Below the pieces are notes generated by a model. The model saw only the letters and a program-made list of their open reading frames with translations, was not told the origin of the DNA and made no database searches. A stretch of DNA of 64,000 nucleotides from Massilia sp. BSC265 (lineage in GTDB: Bacteria; Pseudomonadota; Gammaproteobacteria; Burkholderiales; Burkholderiaceae_D). The first letter of the stretch is position 1; every line of letters begins with the position of its first letter. The stretch spans positions 186,001 to 250,000 of the forward strand of contig NZ_JPXI01000024.1 of the NCBI RefSeq assembly GCF_000740675.1, read 5' to 3'. Below, piece by piece: positions 1 through 9,426 of the stretch. Both the position numbers and the translations under genes were made by a program.

Positions 1-518
1 GCGGTCTTGGCCTGGAAAAAGGCCTGCGGGTCGAGGGCCTCGCGGTAGCGCCGGCGCAGCTCGTCGAACAGCGGACCGTCGCCCGTAACGAGCCGCGCTT
101 CCAGCAGGCTGGTCTGCACCGTGATGTCGGCGCGCGATTCGACCAGGCACTCGTCCACGGTGCGGATGCTGTGGCCGATTTCCAGGCCCAGGTCCCAGAA
201 CAACTGCACCAGCGTTTCGAGTTTTGCCTGGGTGAGGGCGTCGGCCGGCTGGCCGAGCAGGATCAGGAGGTCGACGTCGGAGTAGGGGAAGAGTTCGCCG
301 CGGCCGTAGCCGCCCACGCCCACCAGCGCGGTGTTGGCGGGCAGGCCGGCCGCGTTCCAGGCATCGGTGAGGATGCCGTCGACGCAGTTGCGCAGGCCGC
401 GCAGGAGCTTTTCCGGCTTGCCGTCCTGGTGGAAGGCGTCGATCAGGGCCTGGCGCTCGGCCTTGAGCCGTTGGCGCAGTCCGGTGCGCGAACTGTCGAG
501 GAGCGCGGGCTGGCCCAT
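1..518 (-). CDS. glnD: PII uridylyltransferase / uridylyl-removing enzyme (N-terminal part, truncated by window edge)
   Basis: The minus-strand reading frame from the ATG at 518 stays open to base 1, giving about 172 residues of the start of GlnD. This bifunctional nucleotidyltransferase/HD hydrolase uridylylates PII proteins in response to glutamine. The nucleotidyltransferase signature is clear around residues 67-85: GVGGYGRGELFPYSDVDLL, with the glycine motif and the DxD metal ligands. The HD and ACT domains lie outside the window. It starts 17 bases after the stop of map on the same strand, so the two may be co-transcribed. Family assignment is firm because this signature is diagnostic. 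Confidence 0.93.
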   Translation of the reverse strand, partial: MGQPALLDSSRTGLRQRLKAERQALIDAFHQDGKPEKLLRGLRNCVDGILTDAWNAAGLPANTALVGVGGYGRGELFPYSDVDLLILLGQPADALTQAKLETLVQLFWDLGLEIGHSIRTVDECLVESRADITVQTSLLEARLVTGDGPLFDELRRRYREALDPQAFFQAKT

Positions 519-535
519 GTGACGTCTTCCTTTGT

Positions 536-1372
536 TCAGGCCGGAACGGCGGCGCCCTGGTTCAGCAGCGGCAGCACGATGGCCGGGGGCGGCGGACTGC
601 CGGCCGACATGGTCAGGACCTCGACGCCGGTCTCGGTGACCAGCACGGTGTGTTCCCACTGGGCCGACAGGCTGCGGTCCTTGGTCTTGATGGTCCAGCC
701 GTCCGGCATCTCGCGGATCTCGCGGCGGCCGGCATTGATCATCGGCTCGATGGTGAAGATCATGCCCGGGACGAGCTCTTCGCCGGTGCCGGGGCGGCCG
801 TAATGGAGCACCTGCGGCTCTTCGTGGAACACGCGGCCCACGCCGTGGCCGCAGAACTCGCGTACCACGCTGTAGCCGTGCTTCTCGGCGTGCTGCTGGA
901 TCGCGTGGCCGATGTCGCCCAGGCGGTTGCCCGGCTTGACCTTGGCGATGCCCAGCCACATGCACTCGAAGGTGACCTCGGACAGGCGCTTGGCCAGGAT
1001 CGAAGGCTCGCCGACCAGGAACATGCGGCTGTTGTCGCCGTGGAAGCCCTCCTTGGTGATCGGGGTGATGTCGATGTTCAGCGCATCGCCGCTCTTGAGC
1101 ACACGGTCGCCCGGGATGCCATGGCAGATGACGTCGTTGACCGAGGCGCAGATCGAGCCGGGGAAGGGCGGGTAGCCCGGCGGCGCGTAGTTCAGCGTGG
1201 CCGGCACGGTGCCCTGCACGTTGATCATGTAGTCCTTGGCCAGGCGGTCCAGCTCGCCCGTGGTGACGCCGGGTTTGACGAAGGGCGTGATGTAGTCGAG
1301 CACTTCCGAGCCGAGCCGGCAGGCGACGCGCATGCCTTCGATTTCTTCCGGGGTCTTGGGGGTGGAGGCCAT
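536..1372 (-). CDS. map: Methionine aminopeptidase, type I
   Basis: This 278-residue metalloprotease removes the initiator methionine from nascent proteins. The metal ligands of the family are visible: the Asp of NIDITP, the Asp of HGDNSRMF, the His of CGHGVGRVFHEEP, the Glu of FTIEPM and the Glu of QWEHTV. It is slightly longer than the E. coli enzyme because of a proline-rich C-terminal tail after the last ligand. It is divergent from rpsB, the usual arrangement in betaproteobacteria, and is followed closely by glnD. The N-terminus MASTPKTPEEIEGMRVA matches the family start. Confidence 0.96.
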   Translation of the reverse strand: MASTPKTPEEIEGMRVACRLGSEVLDYITPFVKPGVTTGELDRLAKDYMINVQGTVPATLNYAPPGYPPFPGSICASVNDVICHGIPGDRVLKSGDALNIDITPITKEGFHGDNSRMFLVGEPSILAKRLSEVTFECMWLGIAKVKPGNRLGDIGHAIQQHAEKHGYSVVREFCGHGVGRVFHEEPQVLHYGRPGTGEELVPGMIFTIEPMINAGRREIREMPDGWTIKTKDRSLSAQWEHTVLVTETGVEVLTMSAGSPPPPAIVLPLLNQGAAVPA

Positions 1373-1450
1373 ATTCTTATCCTGCTATGTGGTTGAGCCC
1401 GGGTCGCGTAGACCGGAATCCGGGCGGTTATTGCGCCATTATAAGGGTTT

Positions 1451-1565
1451 CGTAGGGTGGGCGGGTCTTCCCGCCCACGCGGCGATTGTTGGCGGCAAGA
1501 TCATCGAGCACGGAAACGGAGCCATTGCCGGTCACGGCGTGGGCGAGGGACTCGCCCACCCTACG
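1451..1565. repeat. Nested inverted repeat (REP/BIME-like element) between map and rpsB
   Basis: The outer arms CGTAGGGTGGGCG (1451-1463) and CGCCCACCCTACG (1553-1565) are a perfect 13-bp inverted repeat about 115 bp apart. Each arm also forms its own hairpin: GTGGGCGGG/CCCGCCCAC at 1457-1478 and GTGGGCGAG/CTCGCCCAC at 1539-1559. Related elements occur at 37985-38151 and 47709-47810. It lies in the divergent map/rpsB gap and carries no convincing ORF. The rest of this gap (1566-1737) holds the rpsB leader, where I see no firm promoter. Confidence 0.7.
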
Positions 1566-1737
1566 CAACCCTTGAAAACTCACCGAAATCCCGCTAGAAT
1601 CTCGGGTTGCTCGTATTCGCATCGAGCAATGTTGTAAAAAACATCTTTTAATGAAATCGCGAACGTGGCCGCCAAAGGGTGCCTACAGTAACTGAGAGGT
1701 GACTGGCTACGTTCAAGACCCAACCCTGGAGAATTAC

Positions 1738-2487
1738 ATGTCCGTTACTATGCGTGAAATGCTGGAAGCCGGTATCCACTTCGGTCACCAGACCCGTTTC
1801 TGGAACCCGAAAATGGCACCGTTCATCTTCGGTCATCGCAACAAGATCCACATCATCAACCTGGAAAAGACCATGGCGATGTACCAGGATGCGATGAAGA
1901 CCATCAAGCAGATCTCGGCCAACCGCGGCACCATCCTGATGGTCGGCACCAAGCGCCAGGCCCGCGACATCATCGCCGCTGAAGCACAGCGCGCAGGCGT
2001 GCCTTACGTCGACCAGCGCTGGCTGGGCGGCATGCTGACCAACTTCAAGACCATCAAGACCTCGATCAAGCGCCTGAAGGACATGGAAGCGGCGATCGAA
2101 TCGGGCGAAGTCGAGAAGCTGTCGAAGAAAGAAGCGCTGATGTTCTCGCGCGAACTGGTCAAGCTGCAGAAGTCGATCGGCGGCATCAAGGACCTGGGCG
2201 GCGTGCCGGACGCAATCTTCGTCGTCGACGTCGGCTACCACAAGGGCGCCATCACCGAAGCCGGCAAGCTGGGCATCCCGGTCATCGGCGTGGTCGATAC
2301 CAACCACTCGCCGGAAGGCGTCACCCACGTGATCCCGGGCAACGACGACTCGTCGAAGGCGATCACCCTGTACGCACGCGGCGTCGCCGATGCAATCCTG
2401 GAAGGCCGCGCCAACGCCACCAACGAAGTCGTTGAGATGGTCAAGGCCGCTGGCGACGACTTCGTCGAAGTTTCCGAGCAAGCATAA
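1738..2487 (+). CDS. rpsB: 30S ribosomal protein S2
   Basis: S2 is a late-assembling protein of the small subunit that contacts S1. The 249-residue product starts [20 protein letters not shown], the invariant S2 N-terminus. Family motifs such as GTKRQA and the ending FVEVSEQA are present. An upstream in-frame ATG at 1699 would add 13 non-homologous residues. The ATG at 1738, behind the ribosome site in CTGGAGAATTAC, is preferred. It is the first gene of the long rpsB-tsf-pyrH-frr run and is separated from tsf by a terminator-like hairpin that probably attenuates. Confidence 0.97.
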   Translation: MSVTMREMLEAGIHFGHQTRFWNPKMAPFIFGHRNKIHIINLEKTMAMYQDAMKTIKQISANRGTILMVGTKRQARDIIAAEAQRAGVPYVDQRWLGGMLTNFKTIKTSIKRLKDMEAAIESGEVEKLSKKEALMFSRELVKLQKSIGGIKDLGGVPDAIFVVDVGYHKGAITEAGKLGIPVIGVVDTNHSPEGVTHVIPGNDDSSKAITLYARGVADAILEGRANATNEVVEMVKAAGDDFVEVSEQA

Positions 2488-2520
2488 TGTAGGGCAGGTC
2501 TCACCTGCCTGACGAACGAA

Positions 2521-2557
2521 GGGGGCGCCGAGCCGTGGCACGAGCCCCCCTTTTTTT
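2521..2557 (+). terminator. Rho-independent terminator/attenuator between rpsB and tsf
   Basis: The stem GGGGGC (2521-2526) pairs with GCCCCC (2544-2549) and is followed by a run of seven T at 2551-2557. A smaller hairpin GGCAGGT-ctc-ACCTGCC-like sequence sits just before it at about 2494-2510. Because tsf follows only 84 bases later, partial termination or attenuation is more likely than a full stop. Confidence 0.75.
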
Positions 2558-2640
2558 AAGCACGACGCTTAGCAAGAAAATATCGTTCTGATGTCCCATG
2601 GACATCGAACTCCGTAAATCAACAATTGGGAGAATTCAAC

Positions 2641-3546
2641 ATGGCAGCTATTACCGCAGCGATGGTTGGTGAACTGCGCGCGAAGACCGACGCGCCGATG
2701 ATGGAATGCAAGAAGGCACTGACCGAAGCCGAAGGCGACATGGCACGTGCCGAAGAGATCCTGCGCGTCAAGCTGGGCGGCAAGGCATCGAAGGCAGCGT
2801 CGCGTATCACCGCCGAAGGCGTGGTCGCCGCTTACATCTCCGGCAACGTCGGCGCGCTGGTCGAAATCAACAGCGAAACCGACTTCGTCGCCAAGAACGA
2901 CGACTTCCTGGCCATGGCCAACCTGGCAGCCCGCCTGGTCGCCGAGCAGAACCCGGCCGACGTCGCCGCCCTGGCAGCCCTGCCGCACGACGGCAAGACC
3001 TTCGATGACGTGCGTACGGCACTGATCGGTAAAATCGGCGAGAATATGACCGTTCGCCGCTTCCAGCGCTTCGAAACCACCGCCAAGCTGGCTTCGTACC
3101 TGCACGGCGCCCGCATCGGCGTCATGGTCGAGTTCGAAGGTGACGAGCAGGTCGGCAAGGACGTGGCCATGCACATCGCTGCAATGAAGCCGGTCGCGCT
3201 GTCGGCAGAGCAAGTGCCTGCTGAACTGATCGAGAAAGAGCGTTCGGTTGCCCAGTTGAAGGCCCAGGAAGACGCCGACAAGGCCGTCGCCGAAGGCAAG
3301 CAGCCGCAGTCGGCCGACATCGTCGCCAAGCGTATCGACGGTTCGGTGCAGAAGTACCTGAAGGAAGTGTCGCTGCTGAACCAGGCGTTCGTGAAGAACG
3401 ACAAGCAGTCGATCGAGCAGATGCTGAAGGCCTCGAACGCCAGCGTCAAGGCATTCGCGATGTACGTCGTCGGCGAAGGCATCGAGAAGAAGGTGGACGA
3501 CTTCGCAGCAGAAGTCGCAGCCCAGATGGCTGCCAACAAGCAGTAA
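2641..3546 (+). CDS. tsf: Elongation factor Ts
   Basis: EF-Ts is the nucleotide exchange factor that recycles EF-Tu-GDP. The 301-residue product begins [20 protein letters not shown] and contains the signature [10 protein letters not shown] at the core of the exchange domain. The ATG at 2641 follows GGGAGAATTCAAC. A longer frame starting at 2626 adds only five residues and lacks a ribosome site. It lies second in the rpsB-tsf-pyrH-frr run and ends with its own hairpin. Confidence 0.97.
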   Translation: MAAITAAMVGELRAKTDAPMMECKKALTEAEGDMARAEEILRVKLGGKASKAASRITAEGVVAAYISGNVGALVEINSETDFVAKNDDFLAMANLAARLVAEQNPADVAALAALPHDGKTFDDVRTALIGKIGENMTVRRFQRFETTAKLASYLHGARIGVMVEFEGDEQVGKDVAMHIAAMKPVALSAEQVPAELIEKERSVAQLKAQEDADKAVAEGKQPQSADIVAKRIDGSVQKYLKEVSLLNQAFVKNDKQSIEQMLKASNASVKAFAMYVVGEGIEKKVDDFAAEVAAQMAANKQ

Positions 3547-3555
3547 TCGACAAAG

Positions 3556-3575
3556 CGGGCCGTAAGGCCCGTTTT
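3556..3575 (+). terminator. Rho-independent terminator after tsf
   Basis: CGGGCC (3556-3561), loop GTAA and GGCCCG (3566-3571) are followed by TTTTT. The compact GC stem with a tetraloop and U-run is typical of intrinsic terminators. Confidence 0.8.
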
Positions 3576-3629
3576 TGCAGGGTGGTGCCGTGTGCGTCGG
3601 TAGGTGCGCGGCGGCAGCCCGGACAGCCA

Positions 3630-3668
3630 TCTGTGCATTGCAGATGAGACCGCCGCTGGGCGGCGGTC
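3630..3668 (+). other. Paired hairpins in the pyrH leader
   Basis: Two adjacent hairpins precede pyrH. One is ATCTG (3630-3634) with CAGAT (3641-3645). The other is GACCGCCG (3648-3655) with CGGCGGTC (3661-3668). Neither has a T-run, so they may stabilise or regulate the pyrH messenger rather than end transcription. Function is not known. Confidence 0.35.
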
Positions 3669-3707
3669 AGACCCGAATTCGAAACACAACATAGGAGCCG
3701 CTTCATC

Positions 3708-4424
3708 ATGACAAAACCAGCCTACCAACGAGTCCTTCTCAAACTGTCTGGCGAAGCGCTGATGGGTGACGACCAGTTCGGCATCAACCGCGCCACCATC
3801 GACCGCATGGTCGCCGACGTGGCGGAAGTGGCGAAGCTGGGCGTGCAGGTGGCGGTCGTGATCGGCGGCGGCAACATCTTCCGCGGCGTCGCCCCGGGTG
3901 CCCAGGGCATGGACCGCGCCACCGCCGACTACATGGGCATGCTCGCCACCGTCATGAACGCCCTGGCCCTGGCCGATTCGATGCGCCACGTGGGCATCAC
4001 CGCGCGCGTGATGTCGGCGATCAGCATCGAGCAGGTGGTCGAGCCCTACGTGCGCCCGAAGGCCCTGCAGTACCTGGAAGAAGGCAAGGTCGTCGTGTTT
4101 GCAGCCGGCACCGGCAACCCCTTCTTCACCACCGACACCGCCGCCGCGCTGCGCGGTGCCGAGATCTCGGCCGAGATCGTGCTGAAGGCCACCAAGGTCG
4201 ACGGCGTGTATACCGCCGATCCCAAGAAGGACCCGAACGCCACCCGCTACAACTCGATCTCCTTCGACGAGGCGATCGCCAAGAACCTGCAGGTGATGGA
4301 CGCGACCGCGTTCGCACTGTGCCGCGACCAGAAGCTGCCGATCAAGGTCTTCTCCATCGTCAAGCCCGGCGCGATGAAAGCCGTGATCATGGGCGAAGAC
4401 GAGGGTACACTGGTACACGTTTGA
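3708..4424 (+). CDS. pyrH: UMP kinase
   Basis: This cytosolic hexameric kinase converts UMP to UDP with ATP for pyrimidine and cell-wall precursor synthesis. At 238 residues it matches the bacterial family, which belongs to the amino-acid kinase fold. Visible motifs are [11 protein letters not shown] near the start, [22 protein letters not shown], and [13 protein letters not shown] near residues 164-176. It sits between tsf and frr, the conserved bacterial order. The ATG follows the ribosome site in ATAGGAGCCGC. Confidence 0.97.
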   Translation: MTKPAYQRVLLKLSGEALMGDDQFGINRATIDRMVADVAEVAKLGVQVAVVIGGGNIFRGVAPGAQGMDRATADYMGMLATVMNALALADSMRHVGITARVMSAISIEQVVEPYVRPKALQYLEEGKVVVFAAGTGNPFFTTDTAAALRGAEISAEIVLKATKVDGVYTADPKKDPNATRYNSISFDEAIAKNLQVMDATAFALCRDQKLPIKVFSIVKPGAMKAVIMGEDEGTLVHV

Positions 4425-4460
4425 ATCTCGTTTCACAACACACAAGAACAGGAGTGCAGC

Positions 4461-5021
4461 ATGTCCTTAGCTGACGTCAAGAAAAACGCGCAGGAGCGCA
4501 TGACCAAGTCCATCGAGACCCTGAAGGCCAACCTGGCCAAGGTCCGCACCGGCCGCGCCCACGCCGGCATCCTCGATTCCGTGATGGTCGAATACTATGG
4601 CTCGCCGGTCCCGCTGTCGCAGGTGGCCAACCTGACCCTGATCGATGCCCGCACCATCGGCGTTGCGCCCTTCGAGAAGAAGATGGCAAGCACCATCGAA
4701 AAGGCGATCCGCGACTCCGACCTGGGCCTGAACCCGTCGTCGCAGGGCGACACCATCCGCGTGCCGACCCCGCCGCTGACCGAAGAGCGCCGCAAGGAAA
4801 TGGTCAAGCTGACCAAGTCGGAAGGCGAAGACGCCAAGATTGCTGTGCGCAACATCCGCCGCGACGCCAACGAAGCTGTCAAGAAAATGGTCAAGGACAA
4901 GACCGCCTCGGAAGACGACGAGCGCCGCAGCGCCGACGAGATCCAGAAGCTGACCGACAAGTTCGTTGCCGAGATCGACAAGCTGCTGGCCGAAAAAGAA
5001 AAAGACATCATGACGGTGTAA
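4461..5021 (+). CDS. frr: Ribosome recycling factor
   Basis: RRF, with EF-G, splits post-termination ribosomes. The 186-residue protein has the two expected parts: the coiled three-helix bundle with RTGRAH (about residues 31-36), and the beta-domain region PLSQVANLT with [13 protein letters not shown]. It starts 36 bases after pyrH behind an AGGAG site and ends KEKDIMTV, the family C-terminus. Confidence 0.97.
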   Translation: MSLADVKKNAQERMTKSIETLKANLAKVRTGRAHAGILDSVMVEYYGSPVPLSQVANLTLIDARTIGVAPFEKKMASTIEKAIRDSDLGLNPSSQGDTIRVPTPPLTEERRKEMVKLTKSEGEDAKIAVRNIRRDANEAVKKMVKDKTASEDDERRSADEIQKLTDKFVAEIDKLLAEKEKDIMTV

Positions 5022-5180
5022 GACCGGGCAATGCAGGCCATGCGGAGCGTTACGCGCTCCGAATGCCCTGCACCCAGGCGGACCGGTCCCGGCTTCATGC
5101 CGCGGCCGGTCCGACTCCCTTTAAGACCGGCTGTCGCCGCATCTCCTGCCGATGCGCCGCCAGCCCTGCTGGAAGCAACG

Positions 5181-5933
5181 ATGTTCAAAAGTTCGACCAC
5201 TGCCATTCCCGAAGCGCTGAAGGTGCCGCGCCATATTGCCATCATCATGGATGGCAATGGACGCTGGGCCACCAAACGCCTGCTGCCGCGCGTGGCCGGC
5301 CACGTCAAGGGCGTGGAGGCGGTGCGTGGTGTCGTCGAGCACTGCGTCGAGCGCGGCGTCGAATACCTGACGCTGTTTGCCTTTTCCTCCGAAAACTGGC
5401 GCCGGCCGGCCGAGGAAGTCTCGCTCCTGATGCGCCTGTTCGTCACCGCGCTCGAGCGCGAGGTGGCGAAAATGCATGCCAATAATATCCGCCTCAAGGT
5501 CGTGGGCGACCTGAGCCGTTTCGACCCGAAGCTCCAGGAAATGATCAGCGCGGCCGAGCGCCGCACCGCCAACAACACCCGGCTGACGGTCAGCGTGTGC
5601 GCCAACTACGGCGGCCGCTGGGATATCATGCAGGCAACGGGCAAGATGGTAGCGGCCAACCCTGGCATGACCGAATTCACCGAAGAGATGCTGGCGCCGC
5701 ACCTGGCCATGGCCTATGCGCCCGAGCCCGACCTGTTCATCCGTACCGGCGGCGAGGAGCGCATCTCGAACTTCCTGCTGTGGCAGCTGGCATATTCCGA
5801 GCTGTACTTCACCAAGACCTTCTGGCCGGACTTCTCCAAGGCCTCGCTGGACGAAGCCATCGCCTCGTTCCAGCAGCGCGAGCGCCGTTTCGGCCAGACC
5901 GGCGACCAGGTCGCGCAGAAGTCCAACGCTTGA
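5181..5933 (+). CDS. uppS: Undecaprenyl diphosphate synthase (cis-prenyltransferase)
   Basis: UppS condenses isopentenyl diphosphate onto farnesyl diphosphate to make the C55 carrier lipid for peptidoglycan and O-antigen. The signature [13 protein letters not shown] carries the catalytic Asp, and FSSENWRRP and [15 protein letters not shown] are also present. The reading frame is open back to 5031. The 50 extra residues there are unlike the family, so the ATG at 5181 behind GGAAGC is chosen, giving 250 residues. cdsA follows after 8 bases. Confidence 0.95.
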   Translation: MFKSSTTAIPEALKVPRHIAIIMDGNGRWATKRLLPRVAGHVKGVEAVRGVVEHCVERGVEYLTLFAFSSENWRRPAEEVSLLMRLFVTALEREVAKMHANNIRLKVVGDLSRFDPKLQEMISAAERRTANNTRLTVSVCANYGGRWDIMQATGKMVAANPGMTEFTEEMLAPHLAMAYAPEPDLFIRTGGEERISNFLLWQLAYSELYFTKTFWPDFSKASLDEAIASFQQRERRFGQTGDQVAQKSNA

Positions 5934-5941
5934 GACAACCG

Positions 5942-6784
5942 ATGCTGAAAACCCGGATCATCACCGCGCTCGCACTCCTGGCAGTCCTGCTGCCGGTCCT
6001 GTACTTCAACAACTACACGGCGTTCGCGGTGGTCGCCTCTCTCTTCTTCGGGGCGGCGATCTGGGAATGTTTCCGCCTGTTCAACCCGGAGACCGGCAAG
6101 GCGCCGCTCATCGCCGTCTTCTGGACCGCGGCCTTCGTCTATGCCTTCTTCATTTCGCCGAGCCCGAATCCGGTGTTCTGGTTCGCGATCAGCGTGCTGG
6201 TCTGGGCGCTGCGCTTCGCGCCATCCCTGAAGCTCGGCCTGCCGCCCCTGAACAGCAGCGCCAATACCTTCCTGAGCCTCATCTATGCGATCTCCGTGGT
6301 CGGCTGCTTTGCCGCCATCGTCGAGATGTACCGGCTGTCGCCGCTCTATCTGCTGTCGGTGATGGCGATCGTCTGGGCAGCCGACATCTTTGCCTACTTC
6401 TCGGGCAAGGCCTTCGGCAAGCGCAAGCTGGCACCCTCGATCTCGCCGGGCAAGTCCTGGGAAGGCGCGATCGGCGGCTGCATCGCCGTGCTGGTGCTGG
6501 CCACCCTCAGCATCGTGCTGGGTGGCGACTCGGTTGACTCACCCTTGGCCGGCACCTTTGCCGCGCAGGTGCAGGCCAGCCTCGGCTGGGCCGCGCTGTA
6601 CGTGGTGCTCATCCTCATCGTCGCGGCCAGCGTGGTCGGCGACCTGTTCGAATCCCAGCTCAAGCGCCGCGCCGGCATGAAGGACAGCAGCAACCTGCTG
6701 CCCGGCCATGGCGGGGTGCTGGACCGCGTGGACGCGCTCGTCCCGGTCCTGCCCCTGGCGGCCCTGATCGGCTCCAGGCTCTAG
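5942..6784 (+). CDS. cdsA: Phosphatidate cytidylyltransferase
   Basis: This integral inner-membrane enzyme makes CDP-diacylglycerol from CTP and phosphatidate, the branch point of phospholipid synthesis. The 280-residue product has about seven hydrophobic segments. Near the C-terminus it has the family signature around SQLKRRAGMKDSSNLLPGHG followed by GVLDRVD, with the catalytic Asp residues. The open frame extends upstream inside uppS. The ATG at 5942 (MLKTRIITALALLAVLLP) gives the normal N-terminal membrane segment. Confidence 0.95.
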   Translation: MLKTRIITALALLAVLLPVLYFNNYTAFAVVASLFFGAAIWECFRLFNPETGKAPLIAVFWTAAFVYAFFISPSPNPVFWFAISVLVWALRFAPSLKLGLPPLNSSANTFLSLIYAISVVGCFAAIVEMYRLSPLYLLSVMAIVWAADIFAYFSGKAFGKRKLAPSISPGKSWEGAIGGCIAVLVLATLSIVLGGDSVDSPLAGTFAAQVQASLGWAALYVVLILIVAASVVGDLFESQLKRRAGMKDSSNLLPGHGGVLDRVDALVPVLPLAALIGSRL

Positions 6785-6816
6785 AGCAATCTGGCAGCAA
6801 ATAAAGGAATCCCGCA

Positions 6817-7992
6817 ATGCAGCGCATTACCATCCTGGGCGCCACCGGCTCGATCGGCGCCTCGACCCTCGACGTTCTCGCCCGCCATCCCGACCGTTAC
6901 CGTGTCCACGCCCTGAGCGCCCATGGCCGCGTGGAGGAGCTGGCCGACGCCTGCCGCCGCTTCAAGCCGGCGCGCGCGGTGGTCGGGTCGCTTGACGCAG
7001 CCGAACGCCTGTCGCAACTGGTGGCGGGCCTCGGCATCCAGGTCGACCACGGCGAGCAGGCGCTGTGCGAGATCGCATCCAGCCCGGACACCGACACCGT
7101 GATGGCCGCCATCGTCGGCGCCGCCGGCCTGGCCCCGACCCTGGCAGCCGCGCGCGCCGGCAAGAAGGTCCTGCTGGCCAACAAGGAGGCCCTGGTCATG
7201 TCCGGCCAGCTGTTCATGGACGCGGTGCGCGAGCACCGGGCGACCCTGCTGCCGATCGACAGCGAGCACAATGCGATCTTCCAGTCCCTGCCTGCCGGCT
7301 ACGAGCGTGATCCGCAGGCCGCCGGCGTCGCCAAGATCCTGCTGACCGCCTCGGGCGGCCCCTTCCTGCACCGCGCCGTCGAGACCCTGGAGGCGGTGAC
7401 GCCCACCGAGGCCTGCAAGCACCCGAACTGGGTCATGGGCCGCAAGATCTCGGTCGACTCGGCCACCATGATGAACAAGGGCCTGGAAGTGATCGAGGCC
7501 CACTGGCTGTTCGGCGCACCAAGCGAGCTGATCGAAGTGGTGATCCACCCGCAAAGCGTGATCCACTCGATGGTGTCGTACACCGACGGTTCGGTGCTGG
7601 CCCAACTGGGCAACCCGGACATGCGCACCCCGATCGCGCACGCGCTGGCCTTCCCGGACCGAATCGCCTCGGGCGTGCCCCAACTCGACCTGACCGCGAT
7701 GGCCGCGCTGCAGTTCTACCGGCCGGACTTCAATCGCTTCCCTTGCCTCAAGCTCGCTTTCGATGCACTCGGTGCGGGCGGCACCGCGCCGGCCCTGCTC
7801 AATGCCGCCAACGAAGTGGCGGTGCAATCCTTCCTCGAGTGCGAGATCGGCTTCCGCGACATCGACCGCGTGATCGCCGGGGTGATGGACGCCGTGCCGC
7901 ACGGCCCGGCGCCGTCGATCGAGGCGGTGCTGGCACAGGACGCGCTGGCGCGCGGCAGCGCACGCGCCATCATCGACCGCCTGCGGAGCTGA
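6817..7992 (+). CDS. dxr: 1-deoxy-D-xylulose 5-phosphate reductoisomerase
   Basis: Dxr catalyses the NADPH-dependent rearrangement and reduction of DXP to MEP, the committed step of the non-mevalonate isoprenoid pathway that feeds UppS. The 391-residue protein has the NADPH motif [14 protein letters not shown] at the start, [12 protein letters not shown], the metal-binding [10 protein letters not shown] and the catalytic-loop region [19 protein letters not shown]. It is directly followed by rseP (3 bases), suggesting translational coupling. Confidence 0.97.
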   Translation: MQRITILGATGSIGASTLDVLARHPDRYRVHALSAHGRVEELADACRRFKPARAVVGSLDAAERLSQLVAGLGIQVDHGEQALCEIASSPDTDTVMAAIVGAAGLAPTLAAARAGKKVLLANKEALVMSGQLFMDAVREHRATLLPIDSEHNAIFQSLPAGYERDPQAAGVAKILLTASGGPFLHRAVETLEAVTPTEACKHPNWVMGRKISVDSATMMNKGLEVIEAHWLFGAPSELIEVVIHPQSVIHSMVSYTDGSVLAQLGNPDMRTPIAHALAFPDRIASGVPQLDLTAMAALQFYRPDFNRFPCLKLAFDALGAGGTAPALLNAANEVAVQSFLECEIGFRDIDRVIAGVMDAVPHGPAPSIEAVLAQDALARGSARAIIDRLRS

Positions 7993-7995
7993 GCC

Positions 7996-9336
7996 ATGAG
8001 CCTGCTCTATACCATCCTGGCCTTCGCGCTGGCGCTCGGGCCGCTGATCGTGCTGCACGAACTGGGCCACTACCTGGTGGCACGTGCCTGCGGCGTGAAG
8101 GTGCTGCGCTTCTCGATCGGCATGGGCCGCGTGGTGTGGTCGCGCCGTTTTGGTGCGGACCAGACCGAATGGGCGATCTCGGCCCTGCCGCTGGGCGGCT
8201 ACGTCAAGATGCTCGACAGCCGCGACCCGGAAACCGCACCCAAGGACGAATCCGAGCTGCACCGCGAATTCACCCGCCAGAGCGTGTGGCGCCGCATCGC
8301 CATCGTGGCTGCCGGGCCGCTCGCCAACTTCCTGGTGGCCATTGGCTTGATGGCAGTCCTGTTCATGCACGGCGTCGAGGAGCCCTCGGCGCGCCTGCGC
8401 GCCGCGCCCCAGGGTACGGCGGCGCAGCTGGCCGGCGTGCGCGGCGGCGACACCGTGGTGGCGGTGAACGGCAATCCGGTCCAGTCCTGGGCCGAGCTGC
8501 GCTGGCAGATCATCCACGCCACCGTGGACAAGCTTGACGCGCGCCTCGAGCTGCGCGCCCAGGGCGGCGGCACCTACAGTGCGACCATCCCGGCGCAGCG
8601 TATCGCGCAGCTGGACGTCGAAGACGACGTCACCAAGGAACTCGGCCTGGACCTGTGGCGCGCGCGTGCGCGCATCGAGAAGGTGCTGCCGGGCGGGGCA
8701 GGGGAGCGCGCCGGCCTGCAGTCGGGCGACCTGGTGCTGCGCGCCGACGGCAAGGCGGTCGAGGACGGCATGGCATTCACGGAGACCATGCGCGCCGCCG
8801 CCGGCCGCACCATACAGCTGGAAGTCGAGCGGGCAGGGCGCGTGGTGGCGCTCGCGGTCACGCCGGAGAAGGATGCCGCCAGCGGCCGCGGGGTGGCCAA
8901 GGTGCTGCTCTCGCAGCCGGTCGAGATGGTGACCGTGAGCTCCGGCCCCTTCGAGGCAATCGCCAAGGGCGTCGAGCGCACCTGGGAGACCAGCGTCATG
9001 ACGATCAAGATGATCGGCAAGATGGTTACCGGCGAAGCCTCGTGGAAGAACGTCACCGGCCCGATCACCATCGCCGATTACGCGGGACAGACAGCGCGCG
9101 TCGGCCTGGCCACCTATTTGCAGTTCATTGCATTTATTAGTATTAGCTTAGGCGTAATGAATTTGTTACCAATTCCGGTTCTGGATGGTGGCCATTTACT
9201 GTATTATTCGCTGGAAGTTTTGACCGGGCGTCCCCTGCCTGCGCGCGTCGGAGAGGTCGCACAGCGCTTCGGGGTCGGCCTGCTGTTCATGCTGATGGCG
9301 CTCGCCGTCTTCAATGACCTGGTGCGGTTGCTCTAG
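7996..9336 (+). CDS. rseP: RseP-type site-2 intramembrane metalloprotease
   Basis: RseP cleaves membrane-embedded anti-sigma factors such as RseA in the envelope stress cascade and clears signal-peptide remnants. The 446-residue protein carries the HELGH zinc motif at residues 21-25 in the first membrane helix and PVLDGGHLLYY in the third, which supplies the Asp ligand. Two periplasmic PDZ domains lie between them, with GVRGGDTVVAVNG and GLQSGDLVLRADG carboxylate loops. It sits upstream of bamA and skp, whose products are envelope-stress targets. Confidence 0.95.
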   Translation: MSLLYTILAFALALGPLIVLHELGHYLVARACGVKVLRFSIGMGRVVWSRRFGADQTEWAISALPLGGYVKMLDSRDPETAPKDESELHREFTRQSVWRRIAIVAAGPLANFLVAIGLMAVLFMHGVEEPSARLRAAPQGTAAQLAGVRGGDTVVAVNGNPVQSWAELRWQIIHATVDKLDARLELRAQGGGTYSATIPAQRIAQLDVEDDVTKELGLDLWRARARIEKVLPGGAGERAGLQSGDLVLRADGKAVEDGMAFTETMRAAAGRTIQLEVERAGRVVALAVTPEKDAASGRGVAKVLLSQPVEMVTVSSGPFEAIAKGVERTWETSVMTIKMIGKMVTGEASWKNVTGPITIADYAGQTARVGLATYLQFIAFISISLGVMNLLPIPVLDGGHLLYYSLEVLTGRPLPARVGEVAQRFGVGLLFMLMALAVFNDLVRLL

Positions 9337-9426
9337 CGGTTGCCCATGCCGGCCACCAAGCAGCGACCAAAACGCCGGCAAAAACAATATGTATGTTGTC
9401 CAATGACTGACCCTTTGATCCAGCCA